From Pholiota molesta (taxonomy: Eukaryota > Basidiomycota > Agaricomycetes > Agaricales > Strophariaceae), in the NCBI GenBank assembly GCA_014925825.1, contig JACGCK010000127.1, forward strand, positions 1-64,000: DNA of 64,000 bases, written 5' to 3'. The notes under the pieces were generated by a model that was given only the letters and a program-made list of their open reading frames with translations, made no database searches and was not told the DNA's origin. Below are positions 1-11,010 of this stretch, in pieces. The position numbers and the translations under genes are program-made. Positions within the stretch are counted from its first letter, which is position 1. Every line of letters starts with the position of its first letter.

Positions 1-1775
1 AAGGAGCCAGCGTGCCAGATGAACTAAAATATGAGTGGATAATGTTCGGTCTGCATGACTCTGTTTTAACTAGATGTAGACCAGATACACCAATAGCTAT
101 GCCAACAAAATAAAAGAACGAGCACCCGAGAGTAACAGCCTTAGCATCGACCGAGAAGCCAGGGCAAACACAGCTACTAGTATCGCAGCGCATGGGCAGT
201 AAATCGGATATAGAACGATGAGCCGCCGAGTACAGACCCCTGTAATAACAGTTTCCTGTCTCCCCAACAGGAAGCAACGGCAACTAGGGGAAAGGATGAA
301 GAAGGCAGAGAGCGCGAACACCGCGCACACAGCAGGAGGTTCAACGATAGATATTGTTGATCCCATTGCTCTATCTCCGGCTCCAATCCATCCATATGCT
401 GGTGTAAACCAGACGTCGAATGGTGCAAGCACACAAAAGGAGCCGTCGCCAGAATCAGGTGAATTGAGGTGGGAGTTTCAGTTTGAGGGAAAATTTCGCT
501 GCGTGGGCCCACCGTGGGACGATTCCCACCACCCACGCACAGACCGTGTGCTGACACTGACGAGTTTCTTTCTTTGGCGTCTCGAAGCGAACAGTGCTGG
601 AGCCGCACAGTAGTAGTGATAGACATGGTCGAGGTCGTTACTGTAGCGGAAAAGATGGCCGAGTCTGTGCTAGCTGGAAAAATTTGGGTTGAACGGTGGC
701 GAGGATGGGGGATTGCTTTCGCCATGATCTGGTGCGATCAGATGTAGACACAGTGATAAGAACGGCTGGGTTATTATCAACGTACTACAAGGGAAGGTAG
801 GAGTGAGCGGGACGTCGAGAAGTGATGCAGTTAGGGAGATGAGGTCGACCTAGTTGCACTACTATTTAGTGGTTCTCAATAGCGCTGAGCATAAGTATGC
901 TATATTCCATCGTTCTCACGCTAGAAGGACATTACCTTGTTCAAAATATTTGCTCAACGATTGCATTCAAACTTCGTAAAAGATGTATTAAAAAAATCGA
1001 GCAAGTATCTATCGAACAATATACATTCATGTTAGCAATGTAGAGCAATAAAAATATCGATCCACTGCAAGAGGTGATCATTGTTCCATCTGGAAACAGC
1101 CCAGAAAAAGTACAATTTGAACCTGTTGCATAAATGTTTCCAAAAAAAAACTTTGGGAACAGCCTTAAAACCTGTTCACAATAAGCTGTTTCTAAAAGAA
1201 ACAGCCATTGCCTCCGGCAGTGATCTGTACTCAACACTGTAACCGATCGACTTCGCAGTAGGTCGTGCTGAAGAGTTCGACAAAAATATCATAATCATTT
1301 GATTTGCTTGGAATAACGCCGATGGGTACGCTTCAGGGATTGAATGTGTCGAGCATTGACCGTATCTCGAACGCGGTGATTGGATTGAGCGTTGGAAATA
1401 TTATCGTCGATTCTGAGCCCGGCGCGCTGGGCAATCAAAGTATTGATTGCTTGTAGAATACCGCCCTCAGTTCTGGTGATGTTGATATGAAATCTGCAGA
1501 CGCATAAGATTTAACATGCCAAAATCGTGTAATATATGGAAGCGGCTTACTGTTGAGTTTATACGACCATATTGAATATACACCTACATATATCTTGTTA
1601 GCTACTGCAACGAGGAAACTACCAATGTACTGTTGAAATAAGTACCTGCGGGTCCCCATTCGCACAGAAAAGTGCGTCCACCTCGTGTATTGTCATAATT
1701 CGCGTTTCTATGCGTGATACAACCTAGATAGTATAAATGATAATTAGTAAAAGTCTGCATCTCGACAGTTATATA
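1..1775. other. left edge, no confident gene
   Basis: I see no gene that can be supported here. On the minus strand at 97-432 there is an open frame with two hydrophobic stretches (around 300-345 and 125-200). A second minus frame stays open from about 140 to the window edge and is also hydrophobic, so a membrane-protein gene truncated by the left edge is possible. Joining the two frames would need a roughly 38-nt intron, which is shorter than the other introns in this window. The stretch from 900 to 1700 is AT-rich and has only short chance frames. Confidence 0.3.
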
Positions 1776-2070
1776 TCACCCACCCTCGCCATATTCCACT
1801 TTCGTTTCATCCGAGTCTACAGAAGACTCACTATTCGTTGTCCAAGAACCCCCGACGATCGACTTCGCCTGTGGCACCGTATGAAAGCCTTCCAGGGTAA
1901 GCCTACGGTAATGGTCTCTGATCAACTGCGTCTTCCCCAAGCGAGGAGGAGACTCACACCGCGTTCGCAGATGGGTGGCGTCCGATGTGTACGCGAGGGA
2001 CATCTGAATCTGCGGCGGCATCGTCATCCCTGATGTGGGTGGAGGCGTTGGTGTTTGGGGAGTCGGCCAT
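1776..2070 (-). CDS. small hypothetical protein, two exons
   Basis: This is a tentative 79-residue gene that I do not recognise. The ATG at 2070 lies about 24 nt downstream of a TATAAAA box (2093-2099, minus strand). Exon 1 (1958-2070) ends at a GTGAGT donor. Exon 2 (1776-1902) follows a 55-nt intron ending in CGTAG, and the frame stays open to TGA. The product begins MADSPNTNAST, has an Asp/Ala-rich stretch near residues 16-23 and an acidic Ser/Thr-rich C-terminus. There is no signal peptide or membrane segment. An alternative donor two bases upstream (GTGTGA) would change the second half, giving an ending in FLDNE. Support is gene architecture only, not homology. Confidence 0.4.
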
Positions 2071-2092
2071 TGGTCATGGGAATCAGAAGCGA

Positions 2093-2099
2093 TTTTATA
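2093..2099 (-). promoter_or_regulatory. TATA box of the small gene
   Basis: TATAAAA on the minus strand, about 24 nt before the proposed ATG at 2070. The spacing is short, so transcription may begin very near the start codon. Confidence 0.35.
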
Positions 2100-4475
2100 G
2101 GTTGGAAATTTGAAAAGAGCAAGGCCGCAAGCAATGCGTCGGGGGCCAGCGCCGCCGCTTGATGCCTGTGCGGCGATTGCCTTATTAGGGATTTGTAGAC
2201 AAGGAGGTTGGCACTCAAGTCAAACGCACGTGGCGGGCGCACTGCGCCGTAAAAGGTACGTTCTGCTGATGACGCCGACAAGAAAAAAAAAGTCTCGCAT
2301 AGTTTCTTCTTTATCTTTGTCCAGGCGTACTACGACCATATTCTAACCGTAAGCGCTTGATTTACATTATCATCGCAGGGTTCGGTGGTCGTCTGGGTCT
2401 CCCAGTGGTCGCTGCCAGTCCTCCTATCGCTGCCAGCGCTACCAGCGCTACTGCCCCGCATCTCCCTCTTTAACTCTTTCGAGCATCCCTTGTTTCATCC
2501 ACGAGCGTCATAGACGTCGCCCGCATATCCTGGCGCGCCGCTAGGCGCAACATAAATTTGTGGCGCGAACGGCTAGGTACTGTAAGTCGACTTCGACGTA
2601 GAATAGGACTCAAGGACGAGGATGTCCCAGTGAGCGAAGGCAAACAGGATGGTCGGAGGATGAAGACAGAGGTGGGACGTTGAAGCTTTCTTCGCTTGTC
2701 TATGTAGCGCATGTTGGTGAGGAAATGCCATGGATCGATCATCTAGTTTTCGTCGACATCTAGTATGTAGATCTAATATCGCTATGTACAGTGTGTACAG
2801 TGCGAGACTGGTACGCTGACACGTAAACAATACAATCACTCGAACAGAACACTCGTCAGCCAACCGAGGAGTAGTCCTCAGAAAATACCAACCACTATAT
2901 CCGAAAATCAGTTTTATTCGAGCATGAAAGCTTCGGTGCAAAGATATCATAACTCTCTTATTCTCGCGCTCTCGCGCTCTCGTCGAACGAACTCGTAGAA
3001 ATATCGGAGCCGTCCAAGGCGGCCGCCAGGAAATGACCGTTGTGATAGAAACTTTGGCCTAGGCTTAAAAAAGATACACCATATGCATGTTCTTTCCTGC
3101 AAAGGTTCAAGGCGATAATGCCCGCGTACACATACCGGTATCGAAGGTCATCGATCATCGTTGTCAATGGGAAGTGAGAAAACACAATCTACCAACACAA
3201 AGAGGCGTTTCCATCCCGGTCACGGAACTAACATATGTGTGGTAGGTGAAGTACACGCGCCAGGTTCATGGCTTACAGCCGTCGATAATCTGCGTGCGGT
3301 GACGGATGGCCGTAATGTGCGAACGTGGGGGAGAGAACGATTTGGCAGTATGCGACGCAAACTTTCATAGTGATGCCCTCTCGAAGTTCAAGTTCAAGTT
3401 AGATTTCTACCTTCGTAGTACATAGGAAGACGCTCAAAGCATTCCCGTTTTTTTTTCGGTGTCTGGCGATTCAATGAGAGCAGGAATGAGGCAAGCGCTT
3501 AACGGATTCTACTAACCGAGAGTCCGAGCCACACCTCGTTCCGAATTCTTTTGTCGTGATGCAGGCAATCGCGCGGAACCGAGGGTGCCAAGATCACACC
3601 AGAAGTGCGATTTGCCCGGAAAGGGAGCTCGAGGCCGACGAGGGGCGATCCAGCCTGGGGGAACCACGGGGTCTGCTGGCCGTGAAAGTTGGAGCGGCAT
3701 GTCGATGGCCGTTGCAGGCCGTTAGAACTTAGATGCGGTGGGAAGAGGAAGGCAGAGGAGGACGGTTGTAATGAGGCTGAAGGTTTATATCTGGAATGGG
3801 CGCTGTTGTGGGTAGACGGTTGCGATGCTTCCGACGTCTTGACTGCAATGAGACGAGGAGATTATGACAGAAAAGCAAGAGGAAACTCAGGAGAGCCAAA
3901 ATCTACCCAAATTTCAAAATCCGTAGCGGTAAAGATAACATTTCTTTCGTGGTCTTCGTAGATGCCCAGTATGGTTCTGAACGTGAAATGGGTGAATAAA
4001 GATTGACGACATAACATGGGGTTGAGGCTGTGCACAGGTGAAGGCGATATTAAGCCGTCAAAAGCGGTTAGCAACGCGGGCCAATCAGCGCCAAGCCCAT
4101 CAGGCACGCGTCCGGACCAGATCCTTCCCCACTCCTTCCCACTACAACAAGCTCCTCCTTCCTCTCATTTTCATTTCCTTTTCTCTCATTTCCTTATAAT
4201 TCTTCTCTGCCGTAGTCGTGGCTACTGACCAACATCGATAACGGACATTCGGCACTCTCGCAAACTGACATAAATTGACAAGCATCTCACGACGTTCCGA
4301 CCTAAACGCTGCATCGACGACTCGCTGGCTGGCCGCTTCGCTTCCCACCCCCACCTCCACGACCTGGCTGGCTATTCTAACTACGGGCCAAGCGCGAAAG
4401 AACCCCATACCAAGTGCACTCGGTGACGAGGCTATTACCGTCGATCACACGCTTTAAGACGCTCAAGAAACTGCT
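2100..4475. other. intergenic, no supported gene
   Basis: Only short overlapping frames on both strands, with no recognisable domain and no convincing exon chain. The last 400 bases before 4476 must hold the promoter of the aspartic protease and perhaps a missed upstream exon carrying its signal peptide. I could not identify that exon. Confidence 0.4.
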
Positions 4476-7320
4476 ATGCCGAGCTGGAAGGGCAAGGAGC
4501 GGCAGATAGAGGCGAGAGATGATGGAGTGGAGGGGAACGGGGGCGCAGATGGCGTCGTGCTCGCCCTCGACATGGTCGGCACTGGTATATACGACGTGTA
4601 AGTCCCACGTTTTGTCTTGTTGCGCCCGATCATCGTATGTTTCACATTCGAGCGCCTATTTCCAATGTTGTGATACGACTGTTTCTCATCCGTATACCAC
4701 AGCGCGTACACTATTCCCGTCAAATTCGGCGTCACTCAACAGTTTTCGCTCCAAATCGACACTGGATCTTCCGACCTCGTCAGTCCTCTTTCTTCCTCTC
4801 TCGCTGCTGAACTGACGTCTCTTCTAGTGGGTTGCGTCGACTTCGTGTTCCACGTCAAGTTGTAGCCTTACCAAAGGTCGCCTGTACAATCCCAGCGGGT
4901 CACGTTCAACTGGGAAAGACTTCACCATCCCCTACCTTGAAGGTTCTGCCTCGGGGCCCATAGTTTGGGATAATGTGACGCTGGGCGGCTATTCCATCGA
5001 TAACCAAGCGCTCGGTATGTACATGAACCCTGCGTATTGAATCCCTCATCTCACCTCCTCCAACAGCCGCCGTCAACGACGTCCAATCTGAACCTCTCGC
5101 CCCCGACTTCAGCGGCATCCTCGGTCTCGCCCTCCCTCTCAATAGCATCATCGCGCAAGATATACCCCCCGTAACGAATAACGACCCCGACGGTGCCGCA
5201 TGGGCATCGAATCTGTTCTCCATCACCCCTGTCGCCGACGCCCCTGCTGCCCGTTTCCTCTCTCTATCCCTCGCGCGCCCAGGCTCGAACGCCGTTCCCT
5301 CTCTTCTGGGCATCGGCCACCATCCAAGCGCGCTCGTCCCAGATCCCAGCAAAATCCAGTACTCCACCCTCGTGAGCGAGCGTTCAGGGACGCTGTTCTG
5401 GAAAGCGAGCGTTCGCGCGATCACTGTGTATGTCAACAGCGTGCCCAAGCCTATATCGCTTGGGCGGTCGGTGACGGGCGCTGCATTTCCCAGCGCGGTC
5501 CTGGACTCAGGCGTACCGCTCATCTTCACGACGACGGCTGTGGCGAACGCGATCTATGGTGCGTTGGGAGTAACACCGGGCAGCGATGGTACTTGTAAGC
5601 ACGCTCTCGCCTCATACCCCTCATACCCCTCGCCCATCTTGCTGATTACAACTCCAAACACACAGACTACGTCCCATGCAACACCCCGCTGAACCTCACA
5701 GTGACCCTCGACGACCGCCCCGAGATCCCGATCCACCCGCTCGACCTCACCGCGGAGCCGCCGGACAGCAACCAGGCGCAGTTCTGCATCGGCCTCATCC
5801 AGCCCGCGGACGCCGTGCTCACGAGCCCGACGTCCGCGATCGGCGACATGATCCTCGGCGTGCCCTTCCTGCGGAACACGTACACCGTCATGGCGTACAC
5901 GCCGCCCAGCGCGGACGGGTCCTTTCCCCCGCTCTCTTCCACCTCCACCACCACCACCACCGGATCGAGCACCAGCAACAGCGGCGCGGTGGCGAGCGAC
6001 GACGACCAGCCGCCGTCGCGCGTCGCGACGCAGATCACGCCGCAGCTCGGGCTCCTCCCTTTGACGGACCCCACGCGCGCGCTCGCGGAGTTCAACACCG
6101 TGCGCGTGCTCAACCAGCCCCTCTCCTCCGGCGCCGCCGCCCCCCCTAACACCGGCTCCAATTCCAACACCAAGACCGTGGACGTCGGCGGGAAGAAATT
6201 GTCCGTGGGCATCGTCATCCTCATCGGGCTCCTGTCCTTCTTCGCTCTGTGCTGCGCCTTGTTCGGCGGGCGGTGGCTGCTGTTCCGGCGCCGGTACGGG
6301 CGGGCGCGCAAGGCCGGGTTTGGCGGCGGTGACTCTGCGGAGGGGCTCGATCAGAAGACGGTGTATAGGCTGGCGAGAAGGACGAGCCGCGGGGCGTTGG
6401 GCGCGGTGCCCCTGGTCGGCGGTGGTGCGGACGAGGAGACGGAGACGCTGACGGAGGACGAGCTGCGGGAGCGAAGGTACCGCAGCTACCTCCGGAAGAG
6501 CGGGAAGGGCCTGTCGGAGAGCACGGTGGGGAGCGAGCGCACGCTCGCCGCGGAGCCGGGCGAGGCCGGCGAGTTCGGGTTCGTGAAGCGGCTTCGGTCG
6601 CGGGATGCAGGCGGGGAGCAGGCGGACGACGACGACGACGCGGGCGCGTGGGGCGACGCCACGCTCGTCCCGCCGCGCAGGGCCGCGGACCCGGAGGCGC
6701 GCCCCCTCGTCGTCGGCGCCTCGCCGCCCTCCTCGCCGCCCTCCTCGCCGGACCAGCCCGCGTTCCCGCACGCGCGCACGTACAGCGACCCCCCGGAGCC
6801 GCCCGCGCCCGACGCCGGCGGGCACGCGCGCACGCCGAGCGCACAGCCGCTCCTGGGGCCGCACGCGCGGACGCTGTCCTCGGGCGAGCTGGATGAGGAG
6901 GTCGTCGCGAGCCATGCGCGGCTGTTCAGCGTCGACTCCGCAGACGCGGCGGCCGTCGTGGGGGATCTGCTCCAACCTGTCCCCCCCGCTGGGGTGCGGC
7001 TCGTCGCGCAGCCGCCGGCGCGGACGGACTCGAGCGTGCTGGATCTGGCGCAGTTCGGTAGTGGTGCGCCTCCATCGCCGCGGACGGGCGAGGGCGCGGA
7101 AGGCGGGGATGTGCACACGGGCATGGCGGGCATCGGGAGCGCGTCGCGGGGGTCGCGGTTCCTCGGGATGGGGCCGCGGCCGAGCATCGACTCGCTGCCG
7201 TTCAACCGCGAGAGCCTGATGAGCGTCAGCAGCGTGGGCACCGTCGTGGGCCTTGGGGTGGCGCTTGGGAGCCCGTCTGATGTGGGCGCGGACAAGAGGG
7301 TGGGTGGTTCGTCGCCATGA
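4476..7320 (+). CDS. membrane-anchored pepsin-like aspartic protease (family A1)
   Basis: An acid endopeptidase of the pepsin fold, expected at the cell surface or in the secretory pathway. There are five exons: 4476-4597, 4703-4778, 4828-5014, 5067-5594 and 5666-7320, giving 855 residues. The first catalytic motif DTGSS (Asp about 60) is preceded by the typical YTIPVKFG strand and followed by WVAS. The second motif is DSGVP (Asp about 275), where most members have DSGT or DTGT. A single membrane helix follows at about 485-505 (VGIVILIGLLSFFALCCALF), next to a basic RRRYGRAR stop-transfer. About 350 residues of Pro/Ser/Arg-rich, very GC-rich cytosolic tail follow and carry four HAR(T/L)xS motifs between about 671 and 722. 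No signal peptide is visible at the proposed start, so an upstream exon may be missing. The catalytic half fits A1 well; the exact N-terminus is uncertain. Confidence 0.88.
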
Positions 7321-8134
7321 TGTTGAGTGCTTCTCTTCCCGTCACCCTCTCTGGATCTTTTCGTCTTTTGTCTACTTTGGTTGTATCGTTTTGCTTTGGG
7401 TTTTGATTTATCTGCCGGTTTTCACTTTGCTTTTATCTCGTCTCGATTCTGATTATAATGCGTGTTCACCACCGTTTCACTATCCTTAATCATCTTTCTT
7501 TCTTTCGTGTTTTCCATTCTGTTCCCTATATGGTTTTTTTCGTACCATCGCTCGCAGTATCTGGACTCTACTCATACCATCATCACTCGCTAGTTAGGAA
7601 GCCCTCGCTCATTCACCCCACGGACATCGTTATCTCTACCTACGTATACGAACCATGCATGTACTTTTAACTCAGTCAAACAAAAACGCGCGTATTGGGC
7701 ATTCGAGCTCGAGTTCGATGAAAGCGTGACAGATATGCAAGTAATAGTGTGAACTTGAAAGTCATAGACGCAAGCAAACGGCGATGTTTGTTATCATGCA
7801 AAATGCATACGTAGGCGATTTCAAGCTAAGATTTCACCGGAGCATCGCAGCTACTAAGTACTAACGTTTCACGAATCCTTCAGTTTGGGCGTCAACAGTA
7901 CTGGTATCATACAATTGATGCTTCCATTTTTATCACGGAAATGAATAACATCAGGCGTGCTATCGTCGCTATTTCGATCTGAGTTAAAGCGAATGACTGG
8001 CTATGGTAACGCTATTCCTCTCAATGCGCGGTATCTACCCTGTGCCCGATTTCTTTGCGATGCCATATTCCGTATCTTTTCAAGGTCGACCCATTCCACT
8101 TAATCCTGAAATACAGTGTTTATGGCTGCTCGAA
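7321..8134. other. intergenic after the protease
   Basis: TC-rich sequence just after the protease stop is probably its 3' UTR. From about 7670 the sequence is AT-richer with no open frame of note. The 3' limit (about 8135) is where similarity to 25838 onwards begins. Confidence 0.4.
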
Positions 8135-8321
8135 CATTTCTGCGACTACGATAATAAGCGCCCATTGCCTGCAAGCTTTTGATTTTTTTCTCACGAATCA
8201 AGGGCCGTTGCCGGATTGCAAAATCCTATTATAGCTCGAGTCAAAACGTACACCTTGGCTTTTGCTATTATGTACTCATCCTCAGGTGACGGCGGTGGGA
8301 AAAGGAAGTTTCCTCCCAGTA

Positions 8322-8327
8322 TATAAA
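8322..8327 (+). promoter_or_regulatory. TATA box of the C2H2 gene
   Basis: TATAAA 52 nt before the ATG at 8379. The box and its surroundings are conserved in the second copy (26021-26026), which supports a real core promoter. Confidence 0.6.
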
Positions 8328-8378
8328 GGGCGTCCCCGCAAAATCCCATCGAACGGTCCTTCGTCCAAACCACCCACC

Positions 8379-9450
8379 ATGCCCACCGAACACTTCTGCC
8401 TCTCTTGCTCGAAGACGTTTGCGACTGTCGCAGGTCTGACGTCGCATGCTAGAGCTAAGAAGCACGTTGCGAATCCTTTCGTCTGCGATGCGTGTGAGGT
8501 GTCGTTCGCGTCGTCCATGGCCTTGGAATCCGTGAGTCATTCTATTGTTTTCCTGAAATTACACGGCGAGTCAGTAATTCCTTGCTACTCTAGCATATGA
8601 GCTCTCCAAGACATGCAGACGATTATGCATCGGACGACGACGTATCGGACGACGACGTATCGGACGATGATGTATCTGATGATGATGCATCTGACGCCGA
8701 TGACGCATCTGACGATGATGTATCTGACGATGCATCCTTCGATGACTCCGACTCCGCTGAAGGCGACCCGTATTGCAGTGGGTGCGAACGCCAATTCGTC
8801 GGCATGAACGCTTTGAACCAGCACCTGTTTGACTCACCGAAACACAACTGGTGTTTCGATTGCTCTCGCGACTTCAGCTCCGAAACCGCTCTTTTAAACG
8901 TGAGTCGCGTTTACAGTACTGCATTTCCTATTCCCCATTCAAGCAATATCCGTAGCACCAAAACTCTCTCGCCCATCGCGGACGTGATTTCCAATGCCCA
9001 TTCTGCAACGGAATGTTCAAGAGCCCATCTGGCATCGCCCAACACATCGAATCCGGATGCCACAAGATCACCCGGCACCAAGTCACTGCTGCCGTTCGCA
9101 AGTTGAAGATCGTCCCCGACATTTCCATCAAAAGGATCACAGGACCCGTGGACCCTCCTACTACTATTCGCACCTACTTCGCCTCCGAGGCGTCCTTCGA
9201 CGGCTCGGCCTACAAGTGTTATCTCTGCTCCAGATCTTTCCGAACGCTTGCGGGTCTTAACAGCCATCTCAACTCGCCGGCACACGATGACGACGAGTTT
9301 AGATGTCCGAAGTGTAAGACCGAGTTCAAGCTCATCTCTGGGTTCGTCCAACACCTCGAAAGCCGCTCCTGTGGCTTGGCGGAGACCCCGGAGATCGACG
9401 ACTACTTCAATGACTTGACCTCTCGGTTCTCTCGCCTGCTCAAAGCGTAG
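8379..9450 (+). CDS. seven-finger C2H2 zinc-finger protein
   Basis: Probably a nucleic-acid-binding nuclear protein; no specific target can be inferred. Three phase-0 exons, 8379-8531, 8594-8899 and 8956-9450, give 317 residues. Seven fingers are visible: HFCLSC..H..H and FVCDAC..H..H near the N-terminus, then YCSGC, WCFDC, FQCPFC, YKCYLC and FRCPKC. The last finger ends in Cys instead of His. Two fingers are split by introns at exactly the residue before the first His, so both introns interrupt a finger at the same point. Between fingers 2 and 3 lies an acidic tract of VSDDD/ASDDD repeats encoded by near-perfect 15-nt units (about 8632-8760). The start is fixed by a TATA box and by the conserved start in the deleted paralogue at 26091. 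Confidence 0.85.
8632..8760 (+). repeat. short tandem repeat encoding an Asp/Ser tract
   Basis: Units of roughly 15 nt related to GTATCGGACGACGAC encode VSDDD-type pentapeptides inside the C2H2 gene. The repeat is coding and stays in frame. Confidence 0.75.
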
Positions 9451-9805
9451 GTATTCAGCAGCCCTAGGCGCAAGGTGAGTTTCAAGATTATCATTCGTTA
9501 TGTTGCCTCATATTGCTTAGGAGGCCGGAACATGGGTGAACATCATCGTCGGATGGTGTTTTCCCATTTTACGACCTTCATCGTCAATGGACTACATTTT
9601 TCTCCTTCCGACTCCTTTATTTTGTGCTAATGCGAGTTTCGTTGCGTAAAAATGTGTCTTTCGTCGTCCCTACATCACTCCGTAATCAACTTCTTGTGTA
9701 TATACCGCCTACTACTGTTTTGACGGGGTGATTATGTATATAGAATTTCGATCTTGAATGTTATTGTTGCCCAATTCTGAAATTGCAACCAACTTTCGAT
9801 AAATC

Positions 9806-10711
9806 TTTCTCATTGACCTATCGAGTCTCGCAATTGCCAAACACAGTGCGACCATGATTTCTTCCGTGTACCGCATTTGACTACACCTGCGCTTGCTCTT
9901 CGTCTCATACTCCACTTCTTTCTCGCGATAATTCACTCATGAAGGACCACGTTAACTCGCATGAAGGTTTATTGCTTTCCAAACGCACCATTCACTTCTA
10001 CTCTACCAATGTCGACGGCTACAGCCTACTAGGCCCTTCAAAAATAAACGCCAGCTCAGAATATCCTCAACTGTAGAACTCGGATTTCTATCGACATGTC
10101 TGTCTACATATGACTCTTAAAGGATATTGGCCGCTCGAGACACCATCAGGTAGGCACTTTTCTAACCGTACCACCGAACTCATCGCTTCCAACCACTCCT
10201 GCCAACCCCTCGCAGCTCCTCGGTTCCTTCAAAGCTCCGTAACCCTCACACGTCCCTACCATCCACGCCCCCGATCCATGGAGAACAGTCGCTCAGCTCG
10301 CCTCCCTGCAGCTCCAAACACCGCCATCCTCGCACCACGCGTGTTAAGGCGCCGAAGCTACAGCGCGCTCCGCACAAGACCTCCTTCAGGTTACCCAGGT
10401 TACCGCGCAGGGTATCGATTCGCAACCGCATCCTCAACGCCAACATCGAGAGAATCGGTGTCTCTCCATCGCAGAAGCTTGAGACTCGATGAGAAAACGA
10501 CTGAGGGGAGGAATCAGCAAGAGGGCGAGGCAAGGGAGCGAAAGCGGGAAGAGGGCGAGACTCAATCAACCGAAATGCATGGGTTCCGGAGCCGCCTCTA
10601 GGTGCTTACGTATAGCGAGAACGGCGAAGACCAACCCTATTGAGCAACACGATGACCTGGGTAATCTTCGGCGCGAGACGGACGAGAAGGCGTCGGCTTG
10701 TCCTTGCGAGG
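9806..10711. other. intergenic up to the KDZ insertion
   Basis: No supported gene. Several short frames exist between 10110 and 10700 on both strands without recognisable domains. Right of the KDZ element the interrupted sequence resumes at 20375; joining the two flanks did not reveal an interrupted gene by eye. Confidence 0.35.
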
Positions 10712-10721
10712 GATGTGCAGA
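10712..10721. repeat. target-site duplication, left copy (KDZ element)
   Basis: GATGTGCAGA, identical to 20365-20374. It directly abuts the left terminal inverted repeat. Confidence 0.85.
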
Positions 10722-10747
10722 GACATTGCATGACTTTTGCTTAAACA
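10722..10747 (+). repeat. left terminal inverted repeat of the KDZ element
   Basis: Matches the reverse complement of 20339-20363 or so. The best block is CATG(A/G)CTTTTG(C/A)TTAAACA. Similarity decays inward but TTTAAAC motifs continue. Confidence 0.8.
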
Positions 10748-11010
10748 TAATACATCTTCGATGTTGAATCTTGTTTAAACTTTTGCAAGTTTAAATGTCA
10801 GTAAGCTCTCGAAATTCATTTTATTTAAGAAATTGGAATAAGTTTAAACCAGGTTTGAACGTGTGTTTGAACCCGATTCAAACAAGGTTATGATGTTTGA
10901 ATGAAATTTAAGCGCTGAATATGTTTAAGTAGGTAGGACATAGAAATTTGAGAAGTATATTTAAATGTTACAAATGATGTTTGAGCAACATTTAAACGCT
11001 GGAAAGTTTA
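10735..11010. repeat. left subterminal TTTAAAC-rich zone
   Basis: About a dozen copies of GTTTAAAC, GTTTGAAC and close variants lie between the TIR and the transposase stop codon. The stop itself is formed inside one such motif (GTTTAA at 11008-11013). They are likely transposase-binding repeats by analogy with other DNA transposons (inference). Confidence 0.6.

Larger units (their letters stand above)
8135..9805 (+). repeat. segmental duplication, copy 1 (C2H2 locus)
   Basis: This block aligns with 25838-26715. Shared landmarks are the upstream CTGCGACTA stretch, AAATCCTATTATAG, a TATAAAGG box, the start context ACCATG/ACAATG, exon 1 of identical length (153 nt), AGGAGGCCGGAACATGGGTGAAC, and the 3' CTTTTGTGTATATA-type sequence. 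Copy 1 carries the full gene. The limits are approximate because both ends fade into diverged sequence. Confidence 0.75.

Noticed and set aside
5554..7116. A 520-residue open frame on the minus strand opposite the protease
   Set aside because: It overlaps the last exons of the aspartic protease in very GC-rich sequence, is extremely Arg/Ala-rich and has no domain; it is a shadow frame.
8571..8847. His/Arg- or Ser/Ala-rich minus frames opposite the C2H2 acidic tract
   Set aside because: They are read-through of the 15-nt coding repeat in other frames.
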